Shown here piece after piece: positions 12,764 through 23,949 of a DNA stretch of 64,000 bases. Location of the stretch: contig NC_079487.1 of the NCBI RefSeq assembly GCF_020520425.1, positions 113,680,141 to 113,744,140 of the forward strand. Reading direction: 5' to 3'. The stretch is from Spinacia oleracea (Eukaryota; Streptophyta; Magnoliopsida; Caryophyllales; Amaranthaceae). The notes beneath the pieces are model-generated. The model had not been told where the DNA came from, made no database searches, and saw only the letters and a list, made by a program, of their open reading frames with translations. Both the position numbers and the translations under genes were made by a program. Positions within the stretch are counted from its first letter, which is position 1. The number at the start of each line of letters is the position of its first letter.

Positions 12764-14579
12764 CTACTCTAGTTCTTCCGGATCATCAAATAAAGTCTTG
12801 TAGAGAGCAATGTTCGCAGGATCCACCCCCACAGTCTTCTGCGCTGCCCCAATATCAATCTCCATAAGAACCGGCTCATGAACACTAACTTCCAAAGATG
12901 CCAAGGCTTCAGAAACATTCTCAGTTATAGCCCGCTCAGCCTCAAGGGCATAGACAATGGTGGGAGGAGGATTATTATTATCAACTAGACTAGTCGCTGT
13001 TTCTACAGGCGGCTGAGCCTTCCTAACCCATACATTGTTCCGGGGACGATCTCCGCGAGAGCTTGCATTTCTTTTAACAACAGCAGGCCCCTTCATGTTA
13101 GGCATCTTTTTAGGCCTGGAACTGGAACGGGGAGGAACTTCCTTTCGCTTTCGATCAGGACGAGCTTTCACAGTCTTAATACCGTGGGTACGAGGTTTGG
13201 CAGAATCAGGACCCTCATACTTAACACGAATACGAGGTATCAAAAGCTCAGTCGGCTCCCCATTTCGAGCCTCGGTCCTCACAGCTTTATCATCGGAGCT
13301 CATCCACAACTTGTAGTTTTCAGAAAGACCCACAAAGCCATTTGTAGCTACGGCCCAACGCGGGAGACCATCATAATACTTAGCCCACGCTAGAACCCGT
13401 ACTTGTGAAAAGGCCGCTACCTTAGGTGGTACCGTATCAGAAAAGGGGATAGTCTTCCTTAAACCGTATTGACGCATGACTCGGTAAGGGAAAATATAAA
13501 TGGGCTGAGATAGCCCCAACAAAGAAACATAAACCGATAGGTCAGAACCCCCCGTCATAGTAGTCAAACCCCACCATGGTACCACCCACTTAATAGAACA
13601 GATGCCATAAGTAAAAAAGGAGGCCCATTCGGCCTCGTCCTGGCCTTGGTGCAAATATTTTCGGTTACCCAAGGCTATAGGGCGATAATGTTTAGGATCG
13701 GCAGGAGCTTCCAAGAGCCTAAGCCGTTCCACGAGCCAAATCTGCAAAAAACGGGTACGATCGAAAAATAATAATAAAAAGAAAATGGTTCCTGGGGCGC
13801 AGTTTCAACGCCCAGGACCAGGCGCCGAAAATTCCAGCGCCCAGCCCTGGGCGCTGAAACTCAGCCCCAAGGCAGGACGAATAAAAAATATATATGCAAA
13901 AAAAATGTATACGTGCGCAAAGAAAAAAATCGATTACCTGCAGTAATAGGGGGCTTCCCTTAAAATATTCAGATTTGGCATCCTTCTTCAGCTCATCCGC
14001 ACTCAATAAAGTCTCGGCAACAACCAACGGCATAATAGAATAGCAACTTTCCATCTGGCTAATCAAGGGGATCAACCTTATGTCACCGTACTCACCATTG
14101 TTATTCGACAACAAATAATGATTCAACAAGCAAAATACAAGGGCTCGAATATTCAATTTCTGTTCGGTCATATTCTTACTAGGCCTAAAGTGGTGTTTTA
14201 CAAGTTTTGCCAAATTAACCTCATCACCTACAACAACTTCAGCAAGCATGTTAGCATCTAGTCCTAGGAAGGCCCCTATGGTTGTTTTACTCTCTTCAAA
14301 AGTGCCAGGAGTGGCAGGGGTAGCATTAGTAGGATAACCAAGGATCGCAGCAAATTCATCTGGCAAAGGACATATTTCGTTGCCCCGAAAGACAAAAACA
14401 TGATGATCGGAATCCCAAAAGCTTAGGGCTGCGTGCAGAAAATTATAGTCAATGTTAATTTGTTGTAATCCTAAAAGTGCCTCTAAGTGGTATTCTTTCA
14501 ACAAAGCCTTTTCTATAAGATTAAGGGCCCGTAGCCAACGCCTAACAGCCCGTTGGAGTGAGAAAGTGGGAATCGACAT
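12764..14579 (-). CDS. Opposite-strand accessory gene in the retroelement, plant-mobile-domain-like (DUF7745 type)
   Basis: Two long minus-strand frames, 14579 to about 13936 and about 13741 to 12764, are separated by a segment with a good donor (ctgcag|gtaatc) and acceptor (ttttttgcag). They read as a two-exon gene transcribed against the retroelement. The first exon starts MSIPTFSLQRAVRRWLRALN and includes ICPLPDEFAAILGYP, typical of the aminotransferase-like/plant mobile domain superfamily found in many plant transposons. The second includes PYRVMRQYGLRKTIPFSDTV and GLSENYKLWM and ends in a basic, proline-rich tail (KKMPNMKGPAVVKR, likely nuclear targeting). About 540 residues in all, apparently unbroken. 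Function is unknown. Opposite-strand extra genes are known from Tat-lineage elements; the captured origin is my inference. Confidence 0.65.
13799..13866. repeat. GC-rich double hairpin motif, copy 4 (inside the opposite-strand intron)
   Basis: caacgcccaggaccaggcgc and cagcgcccagccctgggcgc form two hairpins. They lie within the putative intron of the opposite-strand gene. Confidence 0.7.
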
Positions 14580-14749
14580 GACGAAAGCAAGGAGTAATTA
14601 AAACACAGCAAAGAAAGAAGGAAATTGAGAGTGATGAAAAATAGGGACGTATCTAGCCTCTATATATAGCTGAACGCATCAAGTGACATCCTGATCCCAT
14701 TCGAAAACGCGTTAAGAAATCCGAAAGTCAAAATTCTCCAGGAAAGGAC

Positions 14750-14812
14750 TTTCAGCGCCCGAAGTTGGGCGCCGAAATAATTAACGCCCAGCCTTGGGCG
14801 CCGAAAATGCAG
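14750..14812. repeat. GC-rich double hairpin motif, copy 5
   Basis: cagcgcccgaagttgggcgc and aacgcccagccttgggcgcc form two hairpins, upstream of the start of the opposite-strand gene in its putative promoter/leader. Confidence 0.7.
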
Positions 14813-15699
14813 CCCAAGGCCCAGATTTCACAAAACGCGGACCAGGAAAAGACTTAAAACCGTGTTGCTAGACACGAGGCCCTATGTACAATTAAGATCA
14901 AGCCCAAAAGCACCTTTAAGCTCCCAAATAGCAAAAATGAATGGTAAAACTTGGTCGAAACTTAGACTTGTCTCAAGAAACATATATGTACACTTTTCAA
15001 AACAAAAAATATCAAGGTCATTCTTCGAAACACCAAAAAATGTTGTTAAGTCGTTGGTTTCTCAAATAAAAAAAAATGTTTGTCTGTCAAAGGATTAAAT
15101 CGGGGCAAGCTAAACCGAATGATATTAAACCTTGTCGCTCGAAGACTAAAGTCGCACCCCATGACTTCGCCAAAGTAGCACACCACTATGAAAGGTCGCT
15201 CGCACATACGAGCTCGACCCCAAACATGATTAAAAGACGTTATGAAGTATGCGAAAAATGACCACCAAAGCCCGAGTGCTTGGGGGCTCGCGAAAAGTAT
15301 ACTCCAACAAAAAAAGAGCGCAATCGAAATCACATTCCCGGGCTACGCTATACGCCGTCCCATGTTTGGATGATCTCAAAAGAACAGGTTCGACCTCAGA
15401 AAAGGGTCGTCATTGACATTCGTACATGGTCCTCTGATCAAAGGCCAAGTAGTGGCAAAAATCGAGCCGTAAAGACTAGCTCAAAACCACGAAAGCAGAT
15501 GGTCGCAAGACAAAGGTCCGTCTAACCCCGTTGTCAACCCACGTTCAGGTCACAACTAAATTCGAGCATCCCTCGAAAGAATTCTCTCTTGCAAGACTGA
15601 ACAAAAGAAATCACGATGTAAAATAGGAAACTTTCCCATCTCAGTTGGCAAGATCGCGTCACGAACCACGCGAGTTCCAAATCAAGGAAAAACGAATTC

Positions 15700-16135
15700 A
15701 GGGATATCCACCCTTAGCGGATAGGGCTCGCCCACCTTCAGCGGGCGGGGTCTGCGTCACTAGCCGCGCAGGTCCTCAGTTTTAGAAAAATAGAATCTTC
15801 AAAAAAAAAAAAAACAAAATGAAACAAGCTCGCCATCTTCAGCCGGCGGGGTCTACGGCGCAAACCACGTAGGTCCTTATTTTCAAAAAAAAATGAACAC
15901 AAAACAAATTTTAAAATAGATTCGTCCACTTCTATCGGACGGGGTGTCCACCCTTAGCGGACAGGTTCGCCATCTTTAGCCGGCGGGGTCTACGTCACAA
16001 ACCACGTAGGTCCTTATTTTCAAATTTCAAAAATTGATTCGTCCACTTCTATCGGACGGGGTGTCCACCCTTAACGGACAGGCTCGCCATCTTTAGCCGG
16101 CGGGGTCTGCGTCACTAACCGCGCAGGTCCTTAGT
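15700..16135 (+). repeat. Tandem array of small hairpins upstream of the 3' LTR
   Basis: About four diverged units share the order: 'tcgccatctttagccggcgg' (stem CGCC/GGCG), 'ggtctacgtcacaaaccacg', 'taggtccttattttc', and 'tcgtccacttctatcggacg' or 'tgtccacccttagcggacag' (stem GTCC/GGAC). Stems are kept while loops vary, which suggests selection or recent amplification of structure. Tandem repeats ahead of the 3' LTR are common in Tat/Ogre elements. Confidence 0.8.
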
Positions 16136-16149
16136 CACTGCAGCGATAA

Positions 16150-16335
16150 CTTTTTCTGGTTTTCCGTTTTTCCAACAAAGAACGATGTGAGTAGCTTTCC
16201 CTTTTTTCCAAAGATTGGTTTTCCGTTTTTCCAAAAAAGAACGATGTGAGTAGCTTTCCCTTTTTCCAAAGATTGGTTTTCCGTTTTTTCCAAAAAAGAA
16301 CGATGTGCTGGATTTTCCTTCGTTTTACGTCCCAT
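16150..16335 (+). repeat. ~62-bp tandem repeat, about three units
   Basis: The unit contains ttggttttccgtttttccaa, then aaagaacgatgtg and agtagctttccctttttcca. The third unit is partial. It sits between the hairpin array and the 3' LTR. Confidence 0.75.
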
Positions 16336-16720
16336 AAAAACAAGGGGGTTTTCTCGTTTAGCTAACCCTAAAAACGAGAATATTTAAAAACATTTTTTAC
16401 CTCGTGATTGGGCTTGGCCAGGCACAATTACACTTTATAGCTTTGATTTCGAAAAACATCTGTAGCTACTCCCAATGACAAAGTGAGAGAGTTTCTGCGC
16501 ACCTTTAGATACTTCCAATGACAAAATGAGGAAGTTTCTGTACTATCCGTTGACAAATCCCAATGACACGTGAGGGATATGTCGACACTTCAAGTGATGA
16601 CCCTTAAGTCAAATGTTATCACTCGGGGGCTCGTGAGACCCTCGCCAAAATAGGCCACCATGGCTTGTGCGACGCACTCCGTCTAATACTTTGACCATCG
16701 TCTTACTCCAAGACTCAGTC

Positions 16721-16730
16721 AAAGTGGGGG
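16721..16730 (+). other. Polypurine tract of the Tat-lineage element
   Basis: aaagtggggg lies five bases ahead of the 3' LTR start (tgtagacacc). This is the expected place and composition for plus-strand priming. Confidence 0.7.
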
Positions 16731-16735
16731 CTAAC

Positions 16736-18213
16736 TGTAGACACCTACTTTTGTCCCCATTCCCGAAAGGGAAGGTTCGATGATGAGAACATAAATCTCC
16801 ACTTGGCAACGCATCTCCTATAAAATAACGAATCTCAATTCCCCTTTTTATTTCACCCGAAACATGCTATTTATAGAAACCTGCTATTTATGGAAACCTG
16901 CTAAAAATAGTAAATGCCGTAATGGGTAGTTGTTAAAAGTGGCAAGTCATAAAAGATAGAAACCTGTCAGAATTAGGTGTTGCACTCCAACATAAATCCT
17001 AAATGAGATAGAAAATGCTAGAGAATCCTATTCCTAATACGATTCGAAAATAAAGAGTTACGTATTAATTAAAATCCTAACGAGCCTAGAGTTCGTAACG
17101 GGCCCAGATGCATTCCATCATAAAATTAATACGCACTAAAAGACTCAATTAAATCTCAAATACTCCGAATTCTAGGAATCCGAATCTGACTAAGAAAAAC
17201 AGCCCAGATCCTATTTACAACGCCTGGCTCTGAGCGCCGAAATCTTCGGCGCCCAGGCCCGGGCGCTGAAAATACCTGGTACGTGTTTTTTCCTAATTCC
17301 TCGTGGATTAGAGTTCTGCAAATTCTATCTTTCCACGAACTCTTTTCTATAAATAGGGCCTTAAGTTCGACGTGAAAAGAACAACAACACACAATTATTA
17401 TTCTGAGTATTGACTCTGAACCCCTAAGCCTAAGCCTCACGCTGCAAAACCGATCACGCGTTCTGTCGCAATCGATCCATAAATCGAACAGAACGTATCC
17501 CGTCCCATAATTTGAGATTCGTTAAATAAAAGGAGAAATAGCAAAGTCAAAGTGGTTAGTTTTCTGAGAACCGTGACGCACCTCTCAAGGGTGCGTCGTA
17601 ATGTGTCCCTTTTCCATGGTTTAATTGCTTTCCTCGCCCTTTTATGAACTGTTAAACTAACTAAAATCTGATTGTTCGATCACGCTTAATAAATATGATA
17701 TTTTGGGAAATTGGATTATCATGCTAGGTCCCTTAAAACAATCTAAATCAGATAATCGCGCTCGATCTAGTACTATATGTTGCATATTGTTAAAATCGAC
17801 TCAGATTAGTTTAATAGTTAACGCATGTCCCTTCAATTATTTATGCTGAGCTAGTAAGGATATCCTGCCTCTGGAGTTATCGAAGAGCGAGTACTCCTCT
17901 CGGTAGTTACAGTCCCCCGAACCCTCAATCTCTACCCTGCGGGTGTACGTTGAGCGATCCCCACCACCAGGGATCACAAGGGAACCTACGGCCGTCGTGG
18001 TCAAACATAATTGCACTCCCTTTATGTCACGATAACCGGGTTTTGTCAGTTTTTCTCATTGTCGTTAAAAACTGAATGGCGACTCCTATATTACTAGTCA
18101 ATTGGGTGTAAACTCACAGGAAATCCAATTACACTTGATTTGACAAAAAGAAGCGTCACACCCACGAGGGACGAGGTCACGCATTAGCCTCGTGCTTTTT
18201 CGACCCCCTCACA
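16736..18213 (+). repeat. 3' LTR of the Tat-lineage element
   Basis: 1478 bp, begins tgtagacacc and ends ccctcaca. It is followed by the target duplication gatcc at 18214-18218. It includes copy 6 of the GC-rich hairpin pair at 17219-17276. Confidence 0.9.
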
Positions 18214-18439
18214 GATCCCACACACAAAATTTTTTGAGGGAAAACAAATGTTTATTGGGGGAAAGAAAGAAGCTGGTTTCAAGATCCAAAGTTATGATTT
18301 TCTTACTTTTCATCTCTTGATTGTTTGGTGCAAATTGTAATCAATTGAATTTCATTGTTGCAATTGATTCCCATTGCAGATGTCTTCTCTTTCTCATTCA
18401 TCTCTTTGAAGATTCCTCTCTCGCTCCACATGTGACCGT

Positions 18440-18813
18440 GGACTTTCTGTTGTTGGGCCATCAAAGGCGTGGACAATGCAAAATCCAGGAAGAAGGTTCA
18501 TAGCCTGCAAGTTCTATAACTATGCAACTGGCAGAAGGGAATGCGAGTTTTTTGAGTGGGTGGACGAAGGAATCTTTGACTGGAAGAAGGATGTAACCAA
18601 CCAATTGCGTTTGAAAAGAGAATTTTGCAATCTTAAATTGATCTACTCAAGAGGGAAATCAGCAGGCGTGAGGAATATAACTTAAAGATGTTAGCTGACA
18701 TTGAAGAGTTGAACACTGGGGTTGTTAAGGTTATTGTGAAAACAGGGATGACTGCCACACAATTGGTTGTGTGTGCTCTTGCCTCTGTAGTTGTTGGGAA
18801 TGTAATGGGCTAG
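18440..18813 (+). pseudogene. GRF-type zinc-finger / coiled-coil / membrane-tail frame inside the MULE
   Basis: The first part reads MQNPGRRFIACKFYNYATG then CEFFEWVDEGIFDW, the core of the plant GRF zinc finger (NPGRRF...C...FFxWVD). A frame change near 18645 separates it from a second part: a short charged helix (KREISRREEYNLKMLADI) and a hydrophobic C-terminal segment (ATQLVVCALASVVVGNVMG) ending at 18811-18813. Plant GRF proteins often have this finger, coil and tail-anchor layout. It lies on the strand opposite to the transposase and points toward it. It is either a normal second gene of this MULE family or a captured host fragment. One frameshift is seen, so it is probably not functional. 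Confidence 0.7.
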
Positions 18814-19079
18814 AATGTATTAGGTTGTTAGAATAGTTTGAGCACAAGGTGTAGGTCCTAGTTCTTAGAGTAGTAATATGTCGGTTGTTGTTGGGAACTT
18901 AGGATTGTAATGGCTATAATGTTTGCCTATTTGTTTAGAAATCAAAAGGGTTATAAAATCCCCTACTATAATCTAAATTGATTTTTTATGGTGTTATTAA
19001 TGTTTAGTGCCTTAATGTTTGCTTATATTCTAGACTTTTAACATGAAAGAAAAATGTTGACTTTGCTCAACTTTAACAT

Positions 19080-19530
19080 AAACTAAGTTGGAAAGTTGGT
19101 CAACAAAACTCCTGCATAGTGAAAGTCGGGAACTTGGAAAAAAATAACCTCGGATATGGAAATTCGGGAACTTGGACACCAAAATTGAACTCGGGAAAGT
19201 CTTGGTCAACAAAACCCCGAACTAGAGTAAGTCGGGAACTTGGACACTAAAATTTGACTCTGAAAAGTATTGATCCACAAAACCCCTAACTAGAGTAAGT
19301 AGGGAACTTGGACACCAAAATTTAACTCGGGAAAGTATTGATCCACAAAACTCCTAACTATAGTAAGTAGGGAACTTGGACACCAAAATTTGACTCTGAA
19401 AAGTCTTGGTCCACAAAACCCCTAACTAGAGTAAGTCGCGAACTTGGACACCAAAATTTGAGTCAGGAAAGTATTGGTCAAAAAACCCCGAACTAGAGTA
19501 AGTTGGGAACTTGGACAAAAAAACCCGAGT
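19080..19530. repeat. ~63-bp minisatellite, about seven units, in the MULE
   Basis: The unit reads approximately: ctcgggaaagtcttggtcaa, then caaaaccccgaactagagta, then agtcgggaacttggacacca, then aaattt. Units differ by a few bases. It lies between the two convergent reading frames of the MULE, where 3' ends would meet. Confidence 0.85.
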
Positions 19531-19762
19531 CAAAACAAATGGGGAAGGGTCAAAATAGAAACAACACACGTAACATAACCAGTGAAACCAACCAACAATA
19601 ATCATTCCTTCCACAAAAGTTAAACCACCATAAATTCATTCTACACAAAAAAATGTCACCATACATTAACCAAAAGTGTTGCATTTCAAAAAGTTAGGAT
19701 ACTAGCACTAATTAACTACAAAGACACAAGTTTTTAATACTAATTATAGCACACTATAAATT

Positions 19763-22700
19763 CTAATCATAAACTTGTGAACCAGGTTCCTGGGATGGTT
19801 GTGCAGCCATGGTCCTTCCCTTAGTTGGTGCAGCCTTGCTCTTTCTCTTGGTTGCAGATGTAGATGCACCAGAATCAGTTAAGTTCTTTTTTGATGTACA
19901 TGTAGGATTTTTAAATGGACCTTTCTTTTTAGGCCTTCCCTTTTTTTTTGAGGTGGTGGTGGTGCTGCATCGTTCTTGCAAGTCTTCTTGTTGTGGCCAA
20001 AATCACCACAGTTTTCACACCTAGTGGGATTCCTCCTTTTAACAACCAGGGCATTGACATGTTCATCATCCTCACCTTCTGCTCTAATTCTCTTCTTCTT
20101 AGATGACCTTCATGCCATCTTTCTGAGTGGTGGTGGCAGTGGGTGTGGGGATTTTTTCTTCTCCCACTATTTCATACCAGGCATTGGGTAGAAAACAGGG
20201 GCATAGCACAAATGCTTCCTTGGTGTATGCCATATGCACATAGTCTTCAGGGTCAGATCTGCTCCTCATAATGCATCTAAAGGCATGAAAACAAGGGATG
20301 TCTGGCAAGTCCCACCTAAAGCAGCCACATGTCCTTAATTTCTTGAAGGTCAGCCACATACTGGTTTTCTCCATGATTAAGTTTAAACAATTGGGGGGTA
20401 GACTTGGTCTCAAAGGTTCTTTGCACCTTCTTTTAATAAGTGCAATAACTGCATGGCAGCAAGCATCACATTTCCCACATAATTCTCCATCCTCTCCCTC
20501 TTTATGCATGCCCTTCTCATCACATATCTCCTTATCCACTCCATCATACTTAGAATAGGTTGCGATCTAGCCTCCCTAAGTACATTATTGAAAGATTCAC
20601 AACAATTATTGAGGATCATAGCAGACTTACTCCTAGTTGAGAAGGCATGTCCGCTCCATCTTTCTGTGGAAATTTTGTTGGGGTAGGTAAAATCATCTTT
20701 GACAACATTTTGATGGATTCCATTTGTGCATCAAAGTATTCTTGCATCCAACATATTACAGTGGAGTTAGAATACAAAACTGAGCTTCAAGTATGGCAAG
20801 TTCACCTATATTTATGCTAAGTTTACCTTTGTTGAAGCTCTAGAAACTTTCCAGAAACACAACCTAAATTCATCTCCTGGGAATGCAAGCTTGAAATTGG
20901 CCTATATATGCCTACATTAATACCTAATCTTTGCATTAGGTACCATTGTTTAGAATGCATCCATGGTCAGTCCCCGTGTTTACATAGTACAAGTTACTGT
21001 TATTTAAAAAAGGAAAATAAAAATACTTGGACATGTATCCGTTCCTGACACTTGGATATGTATCCGTTCCAGATACTTGGACATGTATCCGTTTTTGACA
21101 CTTGCACATGTATCCATTCCCGACACTTGGACATGTATTCATTCCCGACACTTGAACACATACCCGTGCCCCACACTTACTTAGACATGTATAGAAAAAA
21201 TTGAATTAAATGAGTAAGAAACATACCTAGCTTCTGCCTATCTGACATAAAATTTAAATCATCTTTTTCATGGACCTAAGTGATGTGCTCAGTCACTGAT
21301 CCCAAGTCTTTTACCAGCAGCTCTAAGAACCATTTCCAACTTTTCTTGTTCTCTGCTTCAACTAAACTCCATGCAACAGGAAACAAATTGTTGTGTCAAT
21401 CCTTTCCAACATCAACCAAGCAGATTCCAGGCCAATTACCCCTTAGGTGACAACCATCTACCCCTAAAATGTGTCACCTTGCACAAATCCTTCTTTGCAT
21501 GGCTGAAGACAACAATAAAACCTATGGAATAATGTGGGGGGTCTCTCAACGTTTGTCACCCTCACAAATGCAGAACTACCTGGGTTATATCTCCTTATAG
21601 CAGCAACATAGTCCTAAACTCTACCATACTGCCCAGTTGCACTTCCATAGATGAACTGCAATGCCATTATCCTAGCATAGTAAGCCTTATAATAATCAAC
21701 CTCTAATTCCCAATGTCTCCTTATGTGATTCGGGAAAGTCTCTATGCTCATCTTGGGATTATCCCTAAAGTCATCCATGAACATCTCAGCTAAGAACTCG
21801 GATGAAGCTTTAGGAGTTCCATCTTGAAAACCGCAAACATGGACTAACTTTAAGCTCCTAATCTTCCATGTCTCCTCTCCTCTCATCTTCCTACTATGTA
21901 TTTTGAATCTACACTTCCTAGGATGATTACACACACACTTCACCTTCTTTGGATCCTTCCAAGGGCAGTCACACCTGTATCTACAATACACACTAATCCT
22001 CTTCAAGTTTTTATGCAAAAAGTAATAAGCATAACCCTTCTGTACAACATGCCACCTAATTGCTTTTCTCAAACAATCAGAACTTGGAAATCTAAGACCC
22101 AAACTTAAAGATATTGTCCTTTTAAAGTCAACAGTTGGATTAATCATCATCTGATCCACACAAGCTACCCCGTTCCTCTGAATTCTCATTCAGGACCTCT
22201 TCTTCACCCACAAAAATGTCAGTACAATCTTCTTCTGACTGCTGATTTCTTGGTTGCTGAGATGGTGGAGGGGTTGGCTTTGTTCTGGGTTCAGCTTGCT
22301 GATTTGGTTGTTCAGGTTAGTAGGCTAAGTTGGTGACACCAAGACTTTGGTTCATAACCTTTGTAACACCCTTACCAACGCTGTTTGAAAACAAACCAGA
22401 TGTTGGTCTATCCTCATCTGCCCTCTCAGTGTACAAAATGTCATTAATTAGAATCCCCCATTTTGTAAACTGTGAGTTTAGGGTTTGACTGATTTTTTAA
22501 GGTAGAGGCTGGTGTTTTTTTTCCTACAGGGAACCAATTTTGAGGGTCTAGTTAATGTTTTTTGGTGTGGATTTTCAGTTAGGTAAGTTGGGCCAACTCC
22601 TGGGCCTAAAGCATCTGAGCCTGATGTGCTCTCCACACCAATATCCCAATAAAACTCTTGGTTTAGGCTCACATTCAGAAACACATCATTATCCAAGTCA

Positions 22701-23400
22701 TCCAAACCATCATAATATTCCATAAAAGCTTCATTACCTTTTGGATTATTATTCACTTCCTGCCTCCCCTCACCTGTCTCACTTTTCTCACCCTCTCCCT
22801 TTTCTTCACCCCTCTGATCTCCTGTCCCTCCTTGATTTTGAGCACTTCGATCTCTGATCTCCTCCTCCTCCCGCTTCGTCATCATCAGTCCCATCACTAT
22901 CTCCATCATCCTGCCCATTTCCATCATTATGTGCATCACCATCTCCATCAGAATCTCCCTCTTCTTCTTCCTCATCCTCTCCTTGAGTTAAATAATCATC
23001 CTCCATAAACTCCTCTGAACTATCTTCAATATCAGACTGACTATAATAACCCCTAACATAACTCCTTTTGTCCAACACAGTTGCAGAATTTTCAATGTGC
23101 TCAATGAAAACAGTTATGAAGTTGTTATAATTTATTAAATCAAATAACTCATTGATAGACAAATCATCCTTCTTCAATTCTTTCCTACCCTTTGCTAAGC
23201 TAAGACCTTTCCTCCTAAATAGTATTTCCCCCCCTCCCCCCACTATTGTACCCAAGATCATGTTTCACAACCTCTACAATAGTGTAATAGCTAATCAGAC
23301 TAACCCCTTCTTTAATGTAAATACCCACACCATCCTATTCTACCATCTTATTTTTCTTTGTTATAAAAGTTCCCCCATGCTAAACTTTTAAATTCACAGT
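19763..23400 (-). pseudogene. Decayed MuDR-type MULE transposase
   Basis: Domains appear in order on the minus strand. First comes an N-terminal block with a very acidic stretch (about 22900-23040). Next is a MuDR DNA-binding block (22189-21614, with RKAIRWHVVQKGYAYYF and CDCPWKD). The catalytic block is around 21300-21480 (GVDGCHLRGNWPGI at about 21425-21466, with the first catalytic Asp, then FPVAWSLVEAEN). After it are NNCCESFNNVLREARSQPI near 20600 and a SWIM zinc finger CGCFRWDLPDIPCFHAF near 20290-20340. A CCHC knuckle CENCGDFGHNKKTC at about 19978-20022 and a basic tail close the series. In-frame stops flank the catalytic motif (21474-21476 and 21396-21398), and a 26-bp minisatellite interrupts the region after it. 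The enzyme would cut and rejoin the TIR ends; this copy cannot be active. Confidence 0.85.
21026..21185. repeat. ~26-bp minisatellite, about six units, within the transposase region
   Basis: The unit is acttggacatgtatccgttc then ctgac. Units drift (tccattcccgac, ttcattcccgac). It lies where the DDE domain should continue, so it adds to the inactivation of the transposase. Confidence 0.85.
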
Positions 23401-23663
23401 CTTAGCAAGTTGCAATGTAGGAACACTGAGTCATGCTCTTTTGGTCCTCATCCTGTGTAATTAACATAAATCACTAATTAATTAACTACTCGCATTAACC
23501 TAAGCATAATTAACCATCAACATTATATTAATTTAAGGCAAATTCGTTCGAAAAGTTAATTGGGCAAAATACCAAATTCAACAGACATTGGAACAATAAT
23601 ACCAAAAAATAAGCATTTTGATTAGTTTAATTAATCAATTTTATTTACTGTGCTTGCGTATTA

Positions 23664-23949
23664 CTCCCTCCGTATTTATTTAAAAGATACACTTGGCTGG
23701 GCACGGGTATTAAGAAAAAGAATTGAATGAAATAAAGTAATAAAACAAGTGGGGTTGATCAGTAGATATTTTAATAAGAAAAACAAGTGGGGACCATGTC
23801 ATTTTAGGGAGTGGAGGGTGGGAGTGGGGTGTAGATATATTATTTAATTAGATGGTGGGGTTGATAAGTTACTAAAAATGGCAAGTGTATCTCTTAAATA
23901 AATACGGACGGAAAAGGCAAGTGTATCCCTTAAATAAATACAGAGGGAG
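23664..23949. mobile_element. Stowaway MITE with a duplicated right end, inside the MULE
   Basis: The left end ctccctccgtatttatttaa follows TA (23662-23663). The right end ttaaataaatacagagggag precedes TA (23950-23951). Just inside the right end the terminal ~38 bp is repeated (ggcaagtgtatctcttaaat ... acggacggaaaa, then ggcaagtgtatcccttaaat). Confidence 0.85.

Larger units (their letters stand above)
5729..18213 (+). mobile_element. Ty3/gypsy Tat-lineage LTR retroelement, 12.5 kb, young fossil nested in the MULE
   Basis: Two direct LTRs of 1479 and 1478 bp enclose a 9.5-kb interior. The 5-bp duplication gatcc lies at 5724-5728 and 18214-18218. A primer-binding-like site follows the left LTR and a purine tract precedes the right one. 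On the plus strand I recognise gag and aspartic protease regions. No reverse transcriptase, RNase H or integrase region is recognised, so it looks like a non-autonomous gag-protease derivative. On the minus strand it carries an accessory two-exon gene (12764-14579). A hand comparison finds about 14 differences between the LTRs, near 1 percent. At 1.3e-8 substitutions per site per year that is well under one million years. It is broken, with roughly one or two breaks in its gag part. Confidence 0.9.

Noticed and set aside
22478-23261. Acidic Asp/Glu-rich frames as a separate host gene
   Set aside because: They lie inside the MULE, on the transposase strand and directly upstream of its DNA-binding block. 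They are better read as the N-terminal part of the decayed transposase.
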